A stretch of 64,000 nt of DNA from Sporosarcina sp. Marseille-Q4943 (lineage in GTDB: Bacteria > Bacillota > Bacilli > Bacillales_A > Planococcaceae): the NCBI RefSeq assembly GCF_943736995.1, contig NZ_CALSFT010000002.1:744001-808000 (forward strand), read 5' to 3'. The notes beneath the pieces were generated by a model that saw only the letters and a program-made list of their open reading frames with translations, was not told the DNA's origin and searched no databases. The first letter of the stretch is position 1. Every line of letters begins with the position of its first letter. Below, in pieces: positions 25,976-34,207 of the stretch. The position numbers were made by a program, and so were the translations under genes.

Positions 25976-26965
25976 ATGAAAGTTAGAAAGTATGGCCTAT
26001 TGTTTGCAAGCGCTTTAATGAGTGCTACAATCCTTGCAGCTTGCGGCGATTCGGATAAAGACGGAGGTGCTGACAGCAAGGGAAGCGCTGACGGACTTGA
26101 TACAAGAATCGTAACGATAGCAACCGGGGGATCTTCAGGCCCATATAACATTATTGGAACGACTCTCGCAAATGAATATTCGACTGAATTCGGCGTTAAC
26201 TCGAAACCACAGTCAACAGGTGCATCCGTTGAAAATATCAACTTGATCAAAGAAGGTAAAGTTGAAATGGCATTCGTCATGAGTGATGTGCTCACTGAAG
26301 CAGCAGAAGGGATCGGAAACTTCCCGGAGAAAGTAGATAAAGTTCAGCAAATCGCGGCTCTATATCCGAACTATGTACAAATCGTAACGACTGCCGACTC
26401 AGGCATTAAGACAATCGAAGATTTGAAAGGCAAGCGGGTTGCTGTCGGCGATCAAAACTCAGGCGTTGAAGTGAACGCACGCAACTTGCTCAACGGATTC
26501 GGTATTACATACGATGATTTGAAAGTCGATTACTTAGGCTATGCAGAAGCGGCTGACGGTCTGAAATCCGGCAGCATTGATGCGGCATTCCTGACAAGTG
26601 GTCTTCCGAACTCCTCGGTGATGGAGCTTGCAGCAAGTATCGATCTTGCACTTGTAGCTGTCGACCCGGCTAAAATTGAAGAAATTGCAAAAGACCAACC
26701 ATACTTCGTCGCAATGGACATTCCTGCTGATACATATGGCAATGCGGAACCGATTCCGACAGCGGCAATCATGAATGCATTGGTCGTCAGCAGTGATTTG
26801 AGCGAAGATGATGTTTACAAATTGACGAAGAAGTTCTTTGACAGCTTGGACACTCTTGGAAACTCCCACCAAGCTGCATCAGAAATTACTCTGGAAGGTG
26901 CACAACAAGGTATGGTAGCACCTGTTCACCCTGGAGCTCAAAAGTACTACGATGAGCAAAAGTAA
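25976..26965 (+). CDS. TAXI-family TRAP transporter substrate-binding lipoprotein
   Basis: 329 residues from the ATG at 25976, with GGAAGG 9 bases before; an ATG at 25967 is too close to that site. The signal peptide ends in the lipobox LAAC. The TAXI (TRAP-associated extracytoplasmic immunogenic) domain shows IATGGSSGPYNIIGTTLANEYS, LKGKRVAVGDQNSGVEVNARNLL and a C-terminal HPGAQKYYDE. It captures a solute outside the membrane and delivers it to the permease at 27421. The ligand is unknown; related receptors bind dicarboxylates or glutamate/2-oxoglutarate. It overlaps the next gene by 14 bases. Confidence 0.9.
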   Translation: MKVRKYGLLFASALMSATILAACGDSDKDGGADSKGSADGLDTRIVTIATGGSSGPYNIIGTTLANEYSTEFGVNSKPQSTGASVENINLIKEGKVEMAFVMSDVLTEAAEGIGNFPEKVDKVQQIAALYPNYVQIVTTADSGIKTIEDLKGKRVAVGDQNSGVEVNARNLLNGFGITYDDLKVDYLGYAEAADGLKSGSIDAAFLTSGLPNSSVMELAASIDLALVAVDPAKIEEIAKDQPYFVAMDIPADTYGNAEPIPTAAIMNALVVSSDLSEDDVYKLTKKFFDSLDTLGNSHQAASEITLEGAQQGMVAPVHPGAQKYYDEQK

Positions 26966-27428
26966 GATTTTCCTAAGTGGGGGCATGTTCGCAATCATGC
27001 TCCTTCTTTCTCTTTTTTTAATTCGAATTCCTACCATTCAACTTTCGTATATGGATGGTAGTTTTTATTTGAGTGACGATACGTTTGAACTCGGTTGGAT
27101 TCATTCTGTCGAAAAGGAGCCCTGGTTCGAAACATATGAACGGAAGGGGCTCGATCTTTATTTGACGACTACGAAGTTCAAGACATTCGGTGCCGGTGTT
27201 CCATCCTCAAAGAAAGTGATCGAAGCGGAAGACGGTTTTGTCCATATGGTTGTCAATGAAAAAAGGGGTGAAATCCGGCTGGCCGTTTCGGAAAATGTCC
27301 AGACCACTTTATACACGAAAAATAGTGAAATCCAGTTATATGAACTAGTCGACGATTACGAAACGATAGTCATTCGTGTCGTCAACGCATCTTTATGGAA
27401 TTTATTAAGAGGTGAAAAAATTGACTAA
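26952..27428 (+). CDS. DUF1850 protein of the TAXI-TRAP operon
   Basis: 158 residues with one N-terminal membrane helix (about 9-25) and a small outer domain containing LGWIHSVEKEPWFETYER. This matches DUF1850, a family typically encoded beside TAXI-type TRAP transporters. Its biochemical role is unknown. It overlaps both neighbours, so all three genes are translationally coupled. Confidence 0.8.
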   Translation: MSKSKIFLSGGMFAIMLLLSLFLIRIPTIQLSYMDGSFYLSDDTFELGWIHSVEKEPWFETYERKGLDLYLTTTKFKTFGAGVPSSKKVIEAEDGFVHMVVNEKRGEIRLAVSENVQTTLYTKNSEIQLYELVDDYETIVIRVVNASLWNLLRGEKID

Positions 27429-29448
27429 ACAGGCAAACAGGCCGCCAATTCTTGAGCAAACAGAAGTGCTGACCGAAGAACAACAAGCCGAGCTTCTCGA
27501 GAAGTTTGATACAGAATCGAAAGTGAGAAAGCTGTCAGGAAAGAAAGTCGCATTTTTCATTTCGGCTATCGCAGTCTTCTACTCTCTTTTCCATTTATAC
27601 ATTACGTTTTATCCAATGCCTGCACTTCAACAGCGGGCAGTTCATGTCGCGGTCGGGATTGCACTTATTTATCTCATTTACCCGACTTATAGCAAACAGG
27701 ACCGTAGCAAAGTGGCAGCATACGACTGGCTGCTATTCGTACTAAGTTTGGCGACGGCCGGCTATTTAATTAAAGAATATACTGCCATTGTGACGACTCG
27801 CGGCGGAATACCGAACACGATGGATATCGTTATGGCCATTATGACTGTCGTGCTTATTTTGGAAGCCGCTCGTCGGGTGACGGGTTGGATCCTTCCTATA
27901 TTGGCGCTTGCCTTCCTGTCCTACCCATTCTTCAGCCATATGAGTTGGGTACCGTTAAAAATGGCGACGCGTCCATATGATTTAGGCGACATTTTCGGGC
28001 AGATGTACTTGAAGACGGAAGGTCTTTATTCCACGGCGATCGGCGCTTCCGTATCCTTCATCTTCCTATTCATTCTCTTTGGCGCATTTTTGGCGAAATC
28101 GGGGATGGGACAATTTTTCAATGACTTGGCTCTTGCGCTTGCCGGTCATAAGCAAGGGGGACCGGCGAAGGTCGCGGTCATCTCGAGCGGTTTCATGGGA
28201 AGCATTAACGGTGCCGCTGTTGCGAACGTCGTCGGTACAGGTGCGTTCACGATCCCGATGATGAAACGCGTCGGGTATTCGAAAAACTTTGCGGGTGCGG
28301 TTGAAGCGAGTGCTTCGATCGGCGGACAAATATTGCCGCCGATCATGGGAGCGAGCGCTTTCATCATGGCGGAAACGACAGGCGTGAAATACGGGACGAT
28401 CGCTTTGGCTGCCCTCATTCCAGCTGTCCTTTATTTCCTTGCGGTCATCATGCAAGTGCATTTCCGTGCGGGCAAGGAAAATTTGAAAGGCATTCCGAAA
28501 CCGGATCTTCCGCGCGTAAAAGAGGTTATGAAAGAACGCGGACATCTATTGATCCCGATCGTCTATCTTATTTTCCTCCTTTATCGCAACGTTCCGATTG
28601 GCCATGCGGCATTTTATACAATCGTTGCAACGGTCATCGTTGCAGCACTCAGAAAATCGACACGTATGTCTATTAAAGACATCATCGGTGCATTGGATAG
28701 CGGTGCGCGCCAATCCCTTTCTGTCATGGTTGCGTGTGCGGTTGTCGGAGTCATCATCGGGGTCGTCAGCTTGACAAGTTTCGGGAATGTCATGACTTCT
28801 TCCATCGCAAGCCTTGGGGCAGGTTCTTTATTCCTGACATTGTTCTTTACGATGGTTGCGTCAATGATCCTAGGGATGGGACTTCCTTCTATTCCGGCGT
28901 ATATCATTACAGCGACGATGGCTGCACCTGCTTTGGCGGCGTTTGACGTACCGATCCTAGTTGCGCATATGTTCGTCTTCTATTTCGGTATCTTTGCGAA
29001 CATTACACCACCTGTTGCGCTTGCCGCATTTGCGGGGGCTGGCATTTCAGGCGGAGATCCGATGAGGACCGGTTTTACAGCACTCAAACTATCAGCTGCC
29101 GGCTTCCTCATCCCTTATATGTTCGTTTACAATCCAGCGATGATGATGATCGATACGACAGGAGTTGCGATGAACGCACGGGAGTTCCCTGTCGCTGCGA
29201 CGATGGACATCGCAATCATTACAATAACGGCAATTATCGGCATCATCGGTTTGAGTGCCGCAATCGAAGGCTATTTCAAAACGAACTTGAATCCGCTTTG
29301 GCGGATCGTCCTTGCCGCGGGAGCGCTCATGCTGATCATCCCGGAAACTATTACGGATATCGTCGGCATCATTATTGTTGGCGCTATGTTTGCGCTGAAC
29401 TATATGAAAAACAAAAAAGAAGAGCAAGATCGATTGCAGACAGAATAA
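27421..29448 (+). CDS. TRAP transporter fused permease (DctQM-type, TAXI-linked)
   Basis: About 675 residues. TTG at 27421 has AAGAGGTG at 6 bases, so it is preferred over GTG 27412. The N-terminal four helices correspond to DctQ, and the remaining 14 or so to DctM, with the DctM signatures FMGSINGAAVANVVGTGAFTIPMMKR, GGQILPPIMGASAFIMAE and FGIFANITPPVALAAFAGA. The protein uses an ion gradient to import the ligand captured by the TAXI protein. A terminator follows. Confidence 0.9.
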   Translation: MTKQANRPPILEQTEVLTEEQQAELLEKFDTESKVRKLSGKKVAFFISAIAVFYSLFHLYITFYPMPALQQRAVHVAVGIALIYLIYPTYSKQDRSKVAAYDWLLFVLSLATAGYLIKEYTAIVTTRGGIPNTMDIVMAIMTVVLILEAARRVTGWILPILALAFLSYPFFSHMSWVPLKMATRPYDLGDIFGQMYLKTEGLYSTAIGASVSFIFLFILFGAFLAKSGMGQFFNDLALALAGHKQGGPAKVAVISSGFMGSINGAAVANVVGTGAFTIPMMKRVGYSKNFAGAVEASASIGGQILPPIMGASAFIMAETTGVKYGTIALAALIPAVLYFLAVIMQVHFRAGKENLKGIPKPDLPRVKEVMKERGHLLIPIVYLIFLLYRNVPIGHAAFYTIVATVIVAALRKSTRMSIKDIIGALDSGARQSLSVMVACAVVGVIIGVVSLTSFGNVMTSSIASLGAGSLFLTLFFTMVASMILGMGLPSIPAYIITATMAAPALAAFDVPILVAHMFVFYFGIFANITPPVALAAFAGAGISGGDPMRTGFTALKLSAAGFLIPYMFVYNPAMMMIDTTGVAMNAREFPVAATMDIAIITITAIIGIIGLSAAIEGYFKTNLNPLWRIVLAAGALMLIIPETITDIVGIIIVGAMFALNYMKNKKEEQDRLQTE

Positions 29449-29464
29449 AGGACCACATAAAACG

Positions 29465-29501
29465 CACCGCCTATCAGCCTTGTTGATAAGCGGTGTGTTT
29501 T
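29465..29501 (+). terminator. Terminator of the TAXI-TRAP operon
   Basis: CACCGC.TATCA (29465-29476) pairs with TGATA.GCGGTG (29484-29495), followed by GTTTT. It stands 16 bases after the permease stop. Confidence 0.8.
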
Positions 29502-29589
29502 GCTATTTAAAGTTTTCAAATACTACTTACGTATTCTACTTGCAATTAGTATAATAGTAGGAACTCTATTCAGAAACGGGGAACTCATT

Positions 29590-30978
29590 TTGTTAAGAAA
29601 CCAAGTGCAACGATTCATCATGCTGTTTGCCATTCTTTTCGTCATGCTGCCGCTCACGCCATCTGCTGCTGCGGAACCGATTAATGAAATTCGGCAACTC
29701 ATTAAAGACTATTATATTGACGACGTTCCTGAATCGGTATTATCACGAAGCACAGGGAAAGAGATTACAAACGGGCTTGACCCCCATTCTGCATACATGT
29801 CCAAGACTGAATATGAAGCATTCATTAACGGGATTGAGCAGCGTATCGTAGGAATCGGAGTTGTGTTGGAGGAAAGCAGTAACGGCATAAAAGTGATTTC
29901 CGTCATTACGGACGGCCCCGCGTTCAAGGCTGGTATTATTTCCGGTGACGTCATCACGCATGTCGACGGCAAATCCTTGAAAGGGAAGTCCGTGCAGGCA
30001 GCAGTTCCATTGATCAGCGGCAAGGAAAACACAGCCGTCTCCCTTACGATTGAACGGGAAAAGTCGGAAAGGCCGATCGAAATGACGCTTCGCCGGGCGG
30101 AAATCCATTTGCCGACAGTCGAATCGGAAATGCTCGGCGGGAATATCGGCTATATCCGGTTGAACAGCTTTGCGACCGATTCGAGTAAGGGAATGGCAAA
30201 CGCAATCCGGTCACTTGAGGGCGCTGATGGATTCATTGTCGACATTAGGTATAACGGGGGAGGCTATATAACAGCCGCGCAGGAAATTGCAGGTTTTTTC
30301 CCAGGAGTGGAGCAAGCTTTCCAATTGAGAGAGAAACATAAGAAGCCGGCAATTTATCCTTCCGTGAATCAAAAACAGAAGATCACAGGTCCCGTATCAT
30401 TGCTTGTGAATGAATACAGTGCAAGTGCGTCCGAAATGTTGGCAGTCAACTTGAAAGAGGAGAAAGCCGCTACATTGTACGGAGAAAAAACGTACGGTAA
30501 AGGGACGATGCAATCGATGTTTGCATTCAACGACGGCAGCGTGTTGAAAATGACGACGGCCCGTTTTTATTCGCCGAAAGGCATTCCTGTCGATAAAGTC
30601 GGTGTTTCTCCGGACGTGTTGACGCAAAAAGACGAAGAATTGACGACGGCACATTATGATCACCTGGTTGCGAAATTACAAGGCTACACGGCATTCCCTT
30701 CATTGGAAAATGTAAAGACGACGAAAACATTCACAGTTAGCATGACGAAGGAAATGGATTGGCGTCAACTCGGAAAGCAGGCGGTCCAATTAATAGAAGT
30801 CGGTGGAAAAGAAAGCAGTGTCCGCATGGAAGTGAAGGATGGCAAGACGATTGAAGTAATTCCCGAGTCACCATTACTTTCTGGGAAGAAATATATGCTG
30901 ATCATCCATCCAGCTTGGAAGGATAAGACGGGAAAGGTAGTGAAGAAAGGGATTTATCTTGATGTCACAGTAAAATAA
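29590..30978 (+). CDS. Secreted S41-family C-terminal processing protease with PDZ domain
   Basis: 462 residues from TTG 29590, which has GGGGA 7 bases upstream; the frame is open further upstream but lacks a good start. A signal peptide (about 1-28, MLFAILFVMLPLTPSAAA) precedes a PDZ domain (about 68-160, VGIGVVLEESSNGIKV). The S41 core carries the catalytic Ser in NEYSASASEM (near 275) and Lys in TYGKG (near 303). An SbsA-like Ig domain forms the last 95 residues (SMTKEMDWRQL). S41/Ctp proteases cut proteins from their C-terminal ends outside the membrane; in Bacillus relatives they act in sporulation signalling or general processing. The unusual Ig tail suggests a wall-localised role. Confidence 0.85.
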   Translation: MLRNQVQRFIMLFAILFVMLPLTPSAAAEPINEIRQLIKDYYIDDVPESVLSRSTGKEITNGLDPHSAYMSKTEYEAFINGIEQRIVGIGVVLEESSNGIKVISVITDGPAFKAGIISGDVITHVDGKSLKGKSVQAAVPLISGKENTAVSLTIEREKSERPIEMTLRRAEIHLPTVESEMLGGNIGYIRLNSFATDSSKGMANAIRSLEGADGFIVDIRYNGGGYITAAQEIAGFFPGVEQAFQLREKHKKPAIYPSVNQKQKITGPVSLLVNEYSASASEMLAVNLKEEKAATLYGEKTYGKGTMQSMFAFNDGSVLKMTTARFYSPKGIPVDKVGVSPDVLTQKDEELTTAHYDHLVAKLQGYTAFPSLENVKTTKTFTVSMTKEMDWRQLGKQAVQLIEVGGKESSVRMEVKDGKTIEVIPESPLLSGKKYMLIIHPAWKDKTGKVVKKGIYLDVTVK

Positions 30979-30985
30979 ATGAAAG

Positions 30986-31025
30986 TGAGAGCTTGTCCGT
31001 CAATGAATGGATGGGCTCTCATTTT
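30986..31025 (+). terminator. Terminator of the S41 protease gene, overlapping the sda 3' end
   Basis: TGAGAGC at 30986-30992 pairs with GCTCTCA at 31015-31021, followed by TTTT. The second arm lies inside the last codons of sda on the minus strand, so one hairpin sits across the convergent gene pair. Confidence 0.65.
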
Positions 31026-31176
31026 CAATATATGGAGATTCTGTTCCACGCTTTGAGGAATGAATGGAACGTCGCCTAATCTCTTTCTCCAAAAGTTTGA
31101 TGAACTGTGGGCAAAGGTTTAACGCGACCGCTTTTTTATATGATTCCATAAGAAGGTCATCCGGTATACTCAACAT
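31000..31176 (-). CDS. sda: Sporulation inhibitor Sda (DNA replication checkpoint)
   Basis: A 58-residue gene on the minus strand. Its ATG at 31174-31176 is preceded by an excellent AAGGAGGAGGAG site. The peptide MLSIPDDLLMESYKKAV, then NLCPQFIKLLEKEIRRRSI, aligns with B. subtilis Sda over the two-helix hairpin (LSDELLIESY and FIELIENEIKRRSL). The C-terminus is 10-12 residues longer than usual. Sda binds the histidine kinase KinA and blocks the sporulation phosphorelay when replication is disturbed. Five DnaA-box-like sites lie upstream, as known for the B. subtilis gene. It is a strong sign that the organism forms spores. Confidence 0.88.
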   Translation of the reverse strand: MLSIPDDLLMESYKKAVALNLCPQFIKLLEKEIRRRSIHSSKRGTESPYIENESPSIH

Positions 31177-31275
31177 TTTCTCCTCCTCCTTGACATAAAA
31201 CTATTTCCGGGTGCATAACTTGAAGTTTGGCTGTTTTTACCTTACCAAATTTCATTTGTAAGAACAACCGTTCCG

Positions 31276-31373
31276 ATATCCACAGTTAACAGTGGATAAG
31301 TTGTGGTTAACTTGTTTGTAAGCCGGTTAAGTCAAGGGGAGTGTGGTGGATAACGTGGACAAAGTTATCCACA
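31276..31373. promoter_or_regulatory. Cluster of five DnaA-box-like sites upstream of sda
   Basis: One perfect TTATCCACA box at 31365-31373, and four with one mismatch at 31276-31284 (plus), and 31291-31299, 31302-31310 and 31345-31353 (minus). They lie about 100-200 bases upstream of sda and also upstream of the CdaR-type regulator. The B. subtilis sda promoter is known to be controlled by DnaA through such boxes. This cluster accounts for much of the 31177-31496 gap. Confidence 0.75.
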
Positions 31374-31437
31374 GATTGGGAAACTGCGAAAAATGTCGAA
31401 AGATTTTTCTGAAGTTGCTATTTTATAAGAATTCATC

Positions 31438-31466
31438 TTGAGATTCTTACAGAATTCACATACTAT
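31438..31466 (+). promoter_or_regulatory. Sigma-A promoter of the CdaR-type regulator
   Basis: TTGAGA at 31438-31443 and TACTAT at 31461-31466 are 17 bases apart, about 30 bases before the regulator start. Confidence 0.6.
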
Positions 31467-31496
31467 TAGAAGAAAAACAATTGGGGGAGAGGGATC

Positions 31497-32600
31497 ATGT
31501 TTCAATTTGATACGCTCGGCCAGGAAATTGTGGAAGAGCTCTCCAATTTAATACAGGAACAAGTACTTCTAACAGATCGCCGAGGCTTCATCCAAGCGAG
31601 CACCGATCCGGATAGGATTAACCAATTCCATGAAGGTGCGTTGCTGAGCTTGCGGGAAAAAAAGATTCTCCATATGACCGAGAAGGAGGTCGGTCTGTTA
31701 CGAGGTGTCCGTAAAGGCGTTGTCCTGCCGATCATCATTGAAGGGGAGCCGATTGCCGTACTCGGAATAACAGGGGATCCAAAGCATATCCATCCGCAGG
31801 CGCAACTCATCCTGCGGGTGACGGAGTTATTCATCCAAGACGCCATGAAGAGGAAACAGAAAGAGGAAAAGGTGCGTGAACTCGAATTTTTCGTTTTTGA
31901 CTGGCTCACCTCGGGAAAGAAAGATGTCCGCTTCCGCGAAAGAGGGGCTGTTCTCGGCATTGAAGTCAGCTTGTATAAGCAAGTTGTCGTCATTGAGGTG
32001 ATGAACACGGAAGATCAGTTTACAATCGACGAAGTCGATCGTTTCATGTCCAATCAAAGCATCCACCCCGATCTTATGATGATCAGATGGGGACAAGATA
32101 AAATCCTCATGCTTTTGCCTGAAATGAATCAGGACATATTAAAAAGTGAACTGGAATATTTCCTCTTATCTATTAAGAGAAGGAAAAAAATCAGTGTAGC
32201 GGCGGGAATCGGCGGACAGACCGATTACTTCGATCTGTCGAAGTCGTTCATCCAAGCGGAAAGGGCGGCGAATGCTTCCAAAAAATTAGGGCGGGTCTTG
32301 TTCGAACACGAACTTCGTTTCGAGCTGATCCTACAAAGCATCGGAGAGTCGACCCGCGAGGAATATATTCAGCGGACTGTTGCCCCGCTGCTCGAAGACG
32401 AGGAACTCCTGCACAATCTTCAAGTTTGGTTCAATGAAAACCAATCGATGCAAAACACAGCTCAAAAATTGCATATTCATAAAAATACGCTTTCGTATCG
32501 GTTGCAGAAGGTCGAACAGCTCACTGGACTATCTGTTTCAAATGTCCATGACGTTCTCCTCCTCTATCTCGGAATCCGGCTTTTGGACGAAATGAAGTAA
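31497..32600 (+). CDS. CdaR/PucR-type transcriptional regulator
   Basis: 367 residues. The N-terminal sugar-diacid recognition domain (about 1-125) reads MFQFDTLGQEIVEELSNLIQEQVLLTDRRGFIQAST. A linker region with a GGDEF-like fold, as usual in the family, precedes a C-terminal PucR helix-turn-helix (about 310-367, NTAQKLHIHKNTLSYRLQKVEQLTG). In E. coli and relatives CdaR activates genes for uptake and oxidation of glycerate, glucarate and galactarate. Here it directly precedes a GlcD/GlcF, TRAP and thiolase operon, which it probably controls in response to a hydroxy acid. A good ribosome site GGGGGAGAGGG precedes the ATG. Confidence 0.88.
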   Translation: MFQFDTLGQEIVEELSNLIQEQVLLTDRRGFIQASTDPDRINQFHEGALLSLREKKILHMTEKEVGLLRGVRKGVVLPIIIEGEPIAVLGITGDPKHIHPQAQLILRVTELFIQDAMKRKQKEEKVRELEFFVFDWLTSGKKDVRFRERGAVLGIEVSLYKQVVVIEVMNTEDQFTIDEVDRFMSNQSIHPDLMMIRWGQDKILMLLPEMNQDILKSELEYFLLSIKRRKKISVAAGIGGQTDYFDLSKSFIQAERAANASKKLGRVLFEHELRFELILQSIGESTREEYIQRTVAPLLEDEELLHNLQVWFNENQSMQNTAQKLHIHKNTLSYRLQKVEQLTGLSVSNVHDVLLLYLGIRLLDEMK

Positions 32601-32639
32601 AAGATCCCTATTGAATGAAAAATTCAAAGGGGTCTTTTT
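32601..32639 (+). terminator. Terminator after the CdaR-type regulator
   Basis: AAGATCCC (32601-32608) with inner TTGAAT pairs with ATTCAA and GGGGTCTT (32629-32636), followed by five T. It separates the regulator transcript from the catabolic operon. Confidence 0.85.
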
Positions 32640-32794
32640 ATATATCTATATATCCCATCGAATTCGTCTTTTTTGTACACATGAACAAAAAAACATCGAA
32701 ATATGACTGAAAACTTGTGAGTTTGTCTATATCATCTTAATCATCGGACTATTAGAATTAAACAAAGAATTAGAAATTTGAAGGAGGCTGCTTC

Positions 32795-34207
32795 ATGGAT
32801 GTGCAAGTGAAGGAGCGATTGATTGCCATTACGGGCAGTGCTCATGCGAAGACATCGACGGCGCAGAGACTAGCATATTCATATGACGCGACAGCGAATT
32901 TCCAGGCGCTGCCGGATTTAGTCCTTTCCCCTGCTTCCATCGAGGAAATCCAGGAGATTGTAAAAGTTTGTGGGGAGTATGGGGTTCCGATCGTTTCCCG
33001 TGGGTCCGGAACGAATCTTGCGGCAGGGACGACACCGACTTCCGGGGGAGTCGTCATTTTATTCAACCGGTTGAACCGAATTTTGGAGCTGGATGAGGAG
33101 AATTTGACGATTACGGTGCAACCGGGCGTCATTACACAGGCCATTAATGAAAAGGTCGCGGAAAGAGGATTGTTTTACCCTCCAGATCCAGGTTCGATGA
33201 GCATTTCTACAATTGGAGGGAATGTGAGCGAGAATTCCGGTGGCCTGCGAGGGTTGAAATATGGCGTGACACGCGATTATGTGAAATCGTTGAAAATCGT
33301 CCTCCCTAGCGGCGAGCTGCTGACGACGGGCGGAAAGCTTGCGAAGGACGTGGCGGGCTATGACCTGACAAGCTTGTTCGTCGGATCAGAAGGGACGCTC
33401 GGAATTATAGTGGAAATTACATTAGGTTTGATACCGGCGCCTGAGACGAAGAAGACGCTTTTAGTGTTTTACGACACGCTTGAAAAGGCGGCGCAGACGG
33501 TTTCATCGATCATCGCGGCGAAAATCGTGCCGGCGACGCTAGAGTTCATGGACCAAGGCACGATCGAAGCGGTCGAGGAGTTCATGAAAATCGGTTTGCC
33601 GACGAATTGCGAGGCGATGCTGCTCATTGAACAAGATGGCGATCCGGCAGTAGTCGAAAAGGATATGGAGCTCGTCCACAAACTGTGCATGGCGCATGGC
33701 GCAACGTCGACACAGATGGCGCAAACGGCGGAAGAGGCTGCTCAGTTGAGCATCGCGCGCCGGGTCGCTTTATCCGCACTCGCGAGGAAAAGGCCGACGA
33801 CAATCCTTGAAGATGCGACAGTCCCGCGCTCTGAAATCGCGAAAATGGTGAAGGCTGTCCAAGAAATCGCCGTGAAATACGATTTGCTCATATGCACATT
33901 TGGTCACGCGGGAGACGGCAACTTGCATCCGACGATATTGACGGATGTGCGGGATGATGCCGAAATGGCGAGGGTGGAAATGGCGTTCGCGGAAATCTTC
34001 GACCAAGCGATCAAACTCGGCGGCACGATTACAGGTGAACACGGAGTCGGGGAAATGAAAGCGCCTTATTTGGAATGGAAGATCGGCAAAGCAGGAATTG
34101 ACACGATGAAAAGCATTAAACAGGCAATCGATCCGCTCAATATAATGAACCCGGGGAAAATTTTCGCCAAGTCATCGAAGAAAAGGGTTGTGGTGCAGCA
34201 TGAGTAG
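32795..34207 (+). CDS. glcD: FAD-linked 2-hydroxyacid oxidase (GlcD-like)
   Basis: 470 residues. The FAD-binding type 4 domain contains VSRGSGTNLAAGTTP and YPPDPGSMSISTIGGNVSENSGG. The C-terminal oxidase domain has the conserved FGHAGDGNLHP and GEHGVG. This is the catalytic subunit of glycolate-oxidase-type dehydrogenases (also D-lactate, 2-hydroxyglutarate), which pass electrons to the membrane through the Fe-S partner encoded next. Substrate is not fixed by sequence. The start has GGAGGCTGCTTC before ATG; the gene overlaps glcF by 8 bases. Confidence 0.88.
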   Translation: MDVQVKERLIAITGSAHAKTSTAQRLAYSYDATANFQALPDLVLSPASIEEIQEIVKVCGEYGVPIVSRGSGTNLAAGTTPTSGGVVILFNRLNRILELDEENLTITVQPGVITQAINEKVAERGLFYPPDPGSMSISTIGGNVSENSGGLRGLKYGVTRDYVKSLKIVLPSGELLTTGGKLAKDVAGYDLTSLFVGSEGTLGIIVEITLGLIPAPETKKTLLVFYDTLEKAAQTVSSIIAAKIVPATLEFMDQGTIEAVEEFMKIGLPTNCEAMLLIEQDGDPAVVEKDMELVHKLCMAHGATSTQMAQTAEEAAQLSIARRVALSALARKRPTTILEDATVPRSEIAKMVKAVQEIAVKYDLLICTFGHAGDGNLHPTILTDVRDDAEMARVEMAFAEIFDQAIKLGGTITGEHGVGEMKAPYLEWKIGKAGIDTMKSIKQAIDPLNIMNPGKIFAKSSKKRVVVQHE

